Origin: MnTg04 sp036443455
GTDB lineage: Bacteria; Pseudomonadota; Gammaproteobacteria; Steroidobacterales; MnTg04
Length of the DNA: 9,443 bases
NCBI GenBank assembly: GCA_036443455.1
Contig: JAZFYI010000024.1
Location: forward strand, 1-9,443
Direction: 5' to 3'
The position numbers and the translations under genes were made by a program. Below the pieces are notes generated by a model. That model saw nothing but the letters and a program-made list of their open reading frames with translations. It was not told where the DNA came from and searched no databases. Below, in pieces: positions 5,783 to 9,443 of this stretch (positions are counted from its first letter, which is position 1; each line of letters begins with the position of its first letter).

Positions 5783-7123
5783 TCAACTGTTCATAGTCCT
5801 CAACAGGTTTTGATAATCCTCCCCAACCCGATTTTCCGACTCGCGTAACTGCTTGATTTTTCGGCAGGCATGTAAAACGGTCGTGTGATCGCGACCGCCA
5901 AAAAGATCCCCGATTTCCGGCAGGCTGTGGCTGGTCAATTCCTTGGCGAGGCTCATCGCAATTTGCCGGGGCCTGGCGATGGAACGGCTGCGCCGTTTCG
6001 ACAGCATGTCGGCGAGACGAATCTTGTAATACTCTGCGACGACCTTCTGGATATTTTCCACGGTGACCAGTTTTTCCTGTACGGCCAGCAAGTCGCGTAG
6101 TGCCTCGCGCGCAAATTCCAGGGTGATCGATTGCCCGGTGAATCTCGAGTTTGCCGCAACGCGGCGCAATGCGCCTTCAAGCTCGCGAACATTGGACCGG
6201 ATTCGCCGGGCGATAAAGAACGCAACGTCCTCCGGCAATTCAATGTTTTCCTGGGCCGCTTTACTCATCAGGATCGCAACGCTGGTTTCCAGTTCCGGTG
6301 GTTCGATGGCGACGGTCAAACCCCAGCCAAATCGCGATTTCAGTCTCTCTTCAAGACCCGAGACTTCCTTGGGATAGCGGTCGCAAGTCAGAATTACCTG
6401 CTGTTGACCCTCGAGCAGGGCATTGAAAGTATGGAAAAACTCTTCCTGAGACCGCTCCTTGCCGGCGAAGAACTGAATATCATCGATAAGCAGGGCATTG
6501 AGTGTCCGGTAGGCGCGTTTGAATTGATTGATCCTGTTGTGCTGCAGCGCCTTGACCATATCGCCGACAAATCTTTCCGAATGGACATAGGCCACGCGGG
6601 CCCCGGGATTGGCAGCAATCACGGCGTTACCGATCGCATGCATCAGGTGGGTTTTGCCCAGACCGACCCCGCCATAGATCAGCAAGGGGTTGTACGCGCG
6701 GCCAACATTCGCGGCCACCTGGATGGCCGCGGCCTTGGCTAGCTGGTTGCTTTTGCCTTCCACGAAGGTCTCAAATGTGTAGTCACCGTTAAGGCGGCTG
6801 CCCAGTGTTGGTATCATCGTCGGCTGTGCCGTTGGCCGGTTACCGGCAGAAGCCATTTTTTCGGCTGGTGTGGCCTGCGACCTGCTGCCAACGCCAAGCA
6901 TGACTTGCAGACAAGCATCGGGTTGGCTTTGACTGACGATTTCACGGATTTTTTCGATGAAATGGGTGTTCACCCAGTCCACGACAAAACGATTGGGCGC
7001 CAGGAGCTGCAAAACGCCATTTTTCTCAATTGCCTGCAGGGGCCTGATCCAGGTGTTGAACTGCTGTTCGGGCAGGTCGTTTTCTAGTTGTTGTACGCAA
7101 CTGTTCCAAAGAGGCGAGAGCAC
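5783..7123 (-). CDS. dnaA: Chromosomal replication initiator protein DnaA
   Basis: AAA+ ATPase that binds DnaA boxes, melts the origin and recruits the helicase. The protein is 446 residues. Domain I is about 1-85 (LWNSCVQQLENDLPEQQFNTWI), with a short linker to about 112. Domain III has Walker A GGVGLGKT at 151-158, Walker B LLIDDIQFF at 211-219, the box VII arginine in LKSRFGWGL (R264) and the sensor 2 block SNVRELEGALRR at 310-321. Domain IV is about 355-446 with the DnaA signature: EIGDLFGGRDHTTVLHACRKI begins near 403 and its DHTT contacts the box. The linker is shorter than in E. coli (467 residues). The start is GTG (7121-7123), supported by AAAGGA six bases upstream and by the family N-terminus. 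A perfect DnaA box 70 bases upstream suggests autoregulation. Confidence 0.98.
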   Translation of the reverse strand: MLSPLWNSCVQQLENDLPEQQFNTWIRPLQAIEKNGVLQLLAPNRFVVDWVNTHFIEKIREIVSQSQPDACLQVMLGVGSRSQATPAEKMASAGNRPTAQPTMIPTLGSRLNGDYTFETFVEGKSNQLAKAAAIQVAANVGRAYNPLLIYGGVGLGKTHLMHAIGNAVIAANPGARVAYVHSERFVGDMVKALQHNRINQFKRAYRTLNALLIDDIQFFAGKERSQEEFFHTFNALLEGQQQVILTCDRYPKEVSGLEERLKSRFGWGLTVAIEPPELETSVAILMSKAAQENIELPEDVAFFIARRIRSNVRELEGALRRVAANSRFTGQSITLEFAREALRDLLAVQEKLVTVENIQKVVAEYYKIRLADMLSKRRSRSIARPRQIAMSLAKELTSHSLPEIGDLFGGRDHTTVLHACRKIKQLRESENRVGEDYQNLLRTMNS

Positions 7124-7129
7124 CGGTTT

Positions 7130-7135
7130 TCCTTT
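7130..7135 (-). promoter_or_regulatory. Shine-Dalgarno of dnaA, fixing the GTG start
   Basis: AAAGGA on the minus strand, six bases before GTG 7121-7123. It decides in favour of this GTG as the dnaA start. Confidence 0.75.
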
Positions 7136-7193
7136 TTTTGTGCGGATAATTTTTTTGCTGCAGGGTGATCGAGTCTATACTCCTTGAGACGAG

Positions 7194-7202
7194 TTATCCA
7201 CA
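7194..7202 (+). promoter_or_regulatory. Perfect DnaA box upstream of dnaA
   Basis: TTATCCACA, an exact consensus DnaA box, 70 bases upstream of the dnaA start and 33 bases upstream of the rpmH -35. Its place suits DnaA control of its own promoter, and it could also influence rpmH or take part in origin function. Confidence 0.85.
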
Positions 7203-7235
7203 GGCGATTTTTAGGCAAAAACCGTGCCCCTTTGC

Positions 7236-7264
7236 TTGACACAAAGCGAGGCCATCCGTACAGT
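7236..7264 (+). promoter_or_regulatory. Sigma70-type promoter of rpmH-rnpA-yidD-yidC
   Basis: A perfect -35 TTGACA (7236-7241), a 17-base spacer and a -10 TACAGT (7259-7264, 4 of 6). Transcription would start near 7271 and give a leader of about 70 bases before the rpmH ATG. A strong -35 is expected for a ribosomal protein operon. The -35 sits between the short inverted arms CTTTG and CAAAG, probably by chance. Confidence 0.75.
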
Positions 7265-7275
7265 GGCGGCCTTTC

Positions 7276-7299
7276 GTCGCGGGCTAAGGGCTCGCCGAC
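7276..7299 (+). promoter_or_regulatory. Stem-loop in the rpmH mRNA leader
   Basis: GTCGCGGGC (7276-7284) pairs with GCTCGCCGAC (7290-7299): nine pairs including one G-U, one bulged C and a TAAGG loop. It would begin about five bases from the predicted mRNA 5' end. No T-run follows, so it is not a terminator. It could protect the 5' end or take part in control of L34 synthesis; both are inferences. Confidence 0.5.
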
Positions 7300-7340
7300 C
7301 GGTGGATTGACAACAAAGATTATTCGGGGCCGAGCTCATC

Positions 7341-7475
7341 ATGAAACGCACATTTCAACCCAGCATCATAAAGCGCAAACGCACCCATGGATTTCGTGCC
7401 CGGATGGCGACGAAAGCGGGGCGGCTGGTGCTGAAAAGGCGGCGCGCCAAAGGCCGCACAAGATTGACTCCATAA
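7341..7475 (+). CDS. rpmH: 50S ribosomal protein L34
   Basis: A 44-residue, very basic large-subunit ribosomal protein. It opens with MKRTFQPSIIKRKRTHGFRA and continues RMATKAGRLVLKRRRAKGR, essentially the canonical L34 pattern; it ends TRLTP and is two residues shorter than E. coli L34. The start ATG has only a weak Shine-Dalgarno (GAG six bases upstream). It is the first gene of the rightward unit, driven by the promoter at 7236, and is followed after 22 bases by rnpA, the usual pairing in bacteria. Confidence 0.97.
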   Translation: MKRTFQPSIIKRKRTHGFRARMATKAGRLVLKRRRAKGRTRLTP

Positions 7476-7497
7476 CAGACGATTACCAGATTAGCGC

Positions 7498-7872
7498 TTG
7501 CCAACGACCGTCAGCAGCAAAGACTGTTCATACCAGCAACACCAGAGGCTGGTCAGCAAGGCTGATTTTTCCCGCATATTCGAAAAAAACCTACGCTCCA
7601 GTGACACCCTGTTTACGGTACTGGGAAAAAATAACGATCTCGGACATGCCAGGCTGGGTATGGCTATTTCCATGAAAATAGCGGGTAATGCGGTGCGCAG
7701 GAATCGCCTGAAACGAGCGGTACGGGAATCGTTTCGTCAGGCCGGCGACACACTACCGGCGATAGATTTTGTGGTGATGGCGAGAGTCGGCGCCGCGTCG
7801 GCGGATCGGAGTAAACTAAGGCACAGCCTTGACAGGCATTGGCAAAAGGTCAGCAAAAAATGCGCCGAGTGA
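7498..7872 (+). CDS. rnpA: Ribonuclease P protein component
   Basis: Protein cofactor of RNase P, which with the rnpB RNA removes 5' leaders from precursor tRNAs. The frame gives 124 residues. The family signature RNRLKRAVRESFR is at 68-80, preceded by LGHARLGMAIS and followed by the strand FVVMARVG. The N-terminal block QRLVSKADFSRIF (16-28) is where other RnpA proteins have RLLTPKQF-like sequence. The start must lie between an in-frame TAG at 7492-7494 and that block; TTG at 7498 is the only ordinary initiation codon there, and no good Shine-Dalgarno precedes it. The first in-frame ATG comes only at residue 55, inside the fold. The end overlaps the yidD start by 13 bases. Identity is secure; the exact start is less so. 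Confidence 0.94.
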   Translation: MPTTVSSKDCSYQQHQRLVSKADFSRIFEKNLRSSDTLFTVLGKNNDLGHARLGMAISMKIAGNAVRRNRLKRAVRESFRQAGDTLPAIDFVVMARVGAASADRSKLRHSLDRHWQKVSKKCAE

Positions 7873-8102
7873 TGCTGTTTCTGATCAATATTTACCGCTG
7901 GTTTCTCAGCCCTTTGCTGGGTAGCAATTGCCGGTATTACCCGAGCTGTTCCCATTTTGCGCAGGACGCAATAAAGGCCCATGGGGCGATACGGGGTTCC
8001 TGGCTGGCGGCCAAACGTATAGCGCGGTGCCACCCGTGGGCCGATGGCGGTTATGACCCGGTTCCGGGCAAGGATGAACAGGCAGCCAGCTGCAATGGAT
8101 AA
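7860..8102 (+). CDS. yidD: Membrane protein insertion efficiency factor YidD
   Basis: A small protein associated with the inner membrane and thought to help YidC insert proteins; its exact mechanism is not settled. From ATG 7860 it has 80 residues. Diagnostic blocks are YRWFLSPLLGSNCRYYPSCS (about 13-32), GAIRGSWLAAKRIARCHPW and GGYDPVP, with the three family cysteines in C-R-Y-Y-P-S-C and R-C-H-P. AAAAGG lies ten bases before the ATG. A TTG at 7839 would add seven residues and an ATG at 7872 would remove four; 7860 gives the usual family N-terminus length. It overlaps rnpA by 13 bases and yidC by 8, so translation of the three is probably coupled. Confidence 0.95.
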   Translation: MRRVMLFLINIYRWFLSPLLGSNCRYYPSCSHFAQDAIKAHGAIRGSWLAAKRIARCHPWADGGYDPVPGKDEQAASCNG

Positions 8103-9443
8103 TCAACGGTTTATGCTCTGGGTGACCCTCGGGTTTTTGCTCTGGCTTAGTTATCAGGCGTGGCAGCAAGACTATGCTCAGCCGGTATCTCAGCCAGGCA
8201 GCCAGCCAGCCATGGGGCAACAGGCCGACAGCTTGCAGGACACACTGCCGGACATTGCGATCGATACTTCTACAGAGGCGATGGACCCGGCCGCAATCCA
8301 GTCGTCCGCGATCGAGAGCCTCGGGCAAGCGCAGCCGTCGCAGCCTGTACAGGCCGACAAAGCCCCGGTAATTCATGTCAGCACCGATGTTTTCGATCTC
8401 GAAATCGGTTTGCAAGGCGGCGATATTCGCCGCGCGACGCTCAAGGCATACCCGGTGGCAAAAGACCGGCCTGAGCAAAAAATCACCCTGCTGTCGTCGA
8501 ACCCGGCGGATTTGTACCAGCTGCAAACCGGTCTGCGGACGACCGAGGGCGCCAGCGCACCGAATTTCCAGGCGTGGTTCCGGACCGAGCAGCCGGATTA
8601 TCGGCTTGCCGACGGCGAGAACGAGCTGCAGGTAGAGCTGCACTGGAACGATGGACGCGGCATCAGCGGGATCAAGCAATATACTTTTCGGCGGGGCGAG
8701 TACGGCATCCAGGTAAAAACCACGATAAGCAACGGCAGCGATGCCAACTGGACCGGCGCCGATTACCTCAGGATTCGTCGCCACAACCGGAAACAGGAAC
8801 GATCGATGTTCGATGTCGAAACGTTTTCGTTCCACGGGCCGGTTTTTTATGACGGTGAGAAATACGAAAAACTGGATTCGGACGAGATTCAGGCCGGTGA
8901 GATCGATGGGACCTACGGCAACGCATGGATTGCGTCCATCGAGCATCATTTTTTGACGGCGGCGGTGCCGCCGGCAGCGTATGACTACCGCGGCAGCGTA
9001 CGCCAGAACATCGATGAGCTGCTGGCGCTGGGTCCGGGACACGTGATTCAACCTGGGCAATCCCATACCTTCGAGGGGTCTTTGTTCGTCGGACCCAAGC
9101 TGACGGATCAACTCGAGGACCTGGCCAGCGGGCTGCGGCTGACGGTCGATTACGGCTGGTTGACAATCATCTCCCAACCGCTGTTTTGGCTGTTGAACAA
9201 AGCCTACAGTGTTATCGGCAACTGGGGCTGGGCAATTCTGACTGTGACCGTGTTGCTGAAGCTGCTGTTCTTCAAGCTGACCGAGACCAGCGGCAAGTCG
9301 ATGGCAAAAATGCGCAAGCTGCAACCGCGCATCAAACTGCTCCAGGAACGCTACAAGGATGACCGCGAAGCGCTGAGCAAGGGCATGATGGAAATGTACA
9401 AGCGCGAGAAGGTCAACCCGGTTGCCGGTTGCCTGCCGATGCT
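8095..9443 (+). CDS. yidC: Membrane protein insertase YidC, 5' part (runs off the window)
   Basis: Inner-membrane insertase and chaperone of the YidC/Oxa1/Alb3 family, acting alone or with SecYEG. The frame is open from ATG 8095 through the end, 449 complete codons of a protein usually near 550. MDNQRFMLWVTLGFLLWLSY gives the first membrane segment (about 6-22), followed by a Q/P/S-rich linker to about 45 and the large periplasmic domain to about 350. The second membrane region and conserved block are at 353-395 (YGWLTIISQPLFWLL, then GNWGWAILTVTVLLK). The cytoplasmic loop runs from SMAKMRKLQPRIKLLQERYK to EKVNPVAGCLPM. The position of the E. coli hydrophilic-groove Arg366 is Lys389 here, a conservative change that I believe also occurs in other proteobacterial YidC proteins. 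The start overlaps the yidD stop by 8 bases. The last membrane segments are missing only because the window ends. Confidence 0.97.
   Translation, partial: MDNQRFMLWVTLGFLLWLSYQAWQQDYAQPVSQPGSQPAMGQQADSLQDTLPDIAIDTSTEAMDPAAIQSSAIESLGQAQPSQPVQADKAPVIHVSTDVFDLEIGLQGGDIRRATLKAYPVAKDRPEQKITLLSSNPADLYQLQTGLRTTEGASAPNFQAWFRTEQPDYRLADGENELQVELHWNDGRGISGIKQYTFRRGEYGIQVKTTISNGSDANWTGADYLRIRRHNRKQERSMFDVETFSFHGPVFYDGEKYEKLDSDEIQAGEIDGTYGNAWIASIEHHFLTAAVPPAAYDYRGSVRQNIDELLALGPGHVIQPGQSHTFEGSLFVGPKLTDQLEDLASGLRLTVDYGWLTIISQPLFWLLNKAYSVIGNWGWAILTVTVLLKLLFFKLTETSGKSMAKMRKLQPRIKLLQERYKDDREALSKGMMEMYKREKVNPVAGCLPM

Larger units (their letters stand above)
7124..7340. other. Divergent dnaA-rpmH regulatory spacer, alternative oriC location
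   Basis: A 217-base gene-free stretch holding the control regions of two divergent units. Towards dnaA it has the start-proximal Shine-Dalgarno, a near-match DnaA box between two T-runs (7141-7149, TTATCCGCA on the minus strand) and a perfect box at 7194. Towards rpmH it has a sigma70-type promoter and a leader hairpin. A possible dnaA -10, TATAGA (minus strand, 7174-7179), would place the -35 region on the perfect DnaA box, but that -35 is a poor match. In Pseudomonas the chromosomal origin was mapped to this spacer, so it remains a rival to 5576-5782, although I find no trio-like run or AT-rich tract beside the perfect box here. Confidence 0.6.

Noticed and set aside
6131..6742. Open frame of 203 codons antisense to dnaA
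   Set aside because: Opposite the AAA+ domain of an intact dnaA, with no start signal or family resemblance.
7230..7246. Operator around the rpmH -35 (CTTTG / CAAAG)
   Set aside because: Five-base arms are too short to separate from chance.
7307..7312. Second TTGACA in the rpmH leader as a promoter
   Set aside because: No -10-like hexamer is found at 16-18 bases downstream.
9035..9050. CACGTG core in yidC as a parS
   Set aside because: Only about 10 of 16 positions match and the arms are not palindromic.
7906..9324. Open frame of 472 codons antisense to yidD and yidC
   Set aside because: The plus strand encodes clear YidD and YidC here; the antisense translation is composition-driven with no recognisable domain.

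Overview
This window is the replication-origin neighbourhood of a bacterial chromosome, most likely from a gammaproteobacterium. Three things point there: the gene order (plsC facing gyrB-recF-dnaN-dnaA, with rpmH-rnpA-yidD-yidC diverging), the Gram-negative-type GyrB of about 803 residues with its extra C-terminal insert, and the L34, DnaA and YidC sequences. The order resembles Pseudomonas-type origin regions, but the sequence does not let me name a genus. Base composition looks moderately GC-rich by eye and even across the genes. I see no mobile element, tRNA, rRNA, CRISPR array or transferred island.

Layout. 1-290 (+): 3' end of a PlsC-family acyltransferase. 322-7123 (-): one co-directional block, transcribed in the order dnaA, dnaN, recF, gyrB and a small exported TonB-C-terminal-domain protein whose start overlaps the gyrB stop. 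7341-9443 (+): rpmH, rnpA, yidD and yidC (3' end missing), with rnpA/yidD and yidD/yidC overlapping. No gene-free stretch exceeds about 220 bases. The two long ones flank dnaA: 5576-5782 (dnaA-dnaN) and 7124-7340 (dnaA-rpmH). Both carry DnaA-box-like sites. The dnaA-dnaN spacer also has the parts of a basal unwinding element: a box-like site, a GC block, a run of DnaA-trio-like triplets and an AT-rich tract. I therefore consider it the better oriC candidate.

How the parts work together. DnaA opens the origin, DnaN is the polymerase clamp, RecF helps repair stalled or gapped forks, and GyrB relieves the supercoils. On the other side, L34 and RNase P protein serve ribosome and tRNA maturation, while YidD and YidC serve inner-membrane protein insertion. 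Inside recF there is a perfect 16-bp parS site (ParB-binding centromere) and a second 15/16 match, so chromosome partitioning signals are written into a coding sequence close to the origin. The parAB genes are not in the window.

Most of the window is conserved core genome. The parts most worth a second look are the parS sites inside recF, the trio-like element between dnaA and dnaN, and the exported protein coupled to gyrB, which appears to hold two TonB-C-like modules and no membrane anchor.
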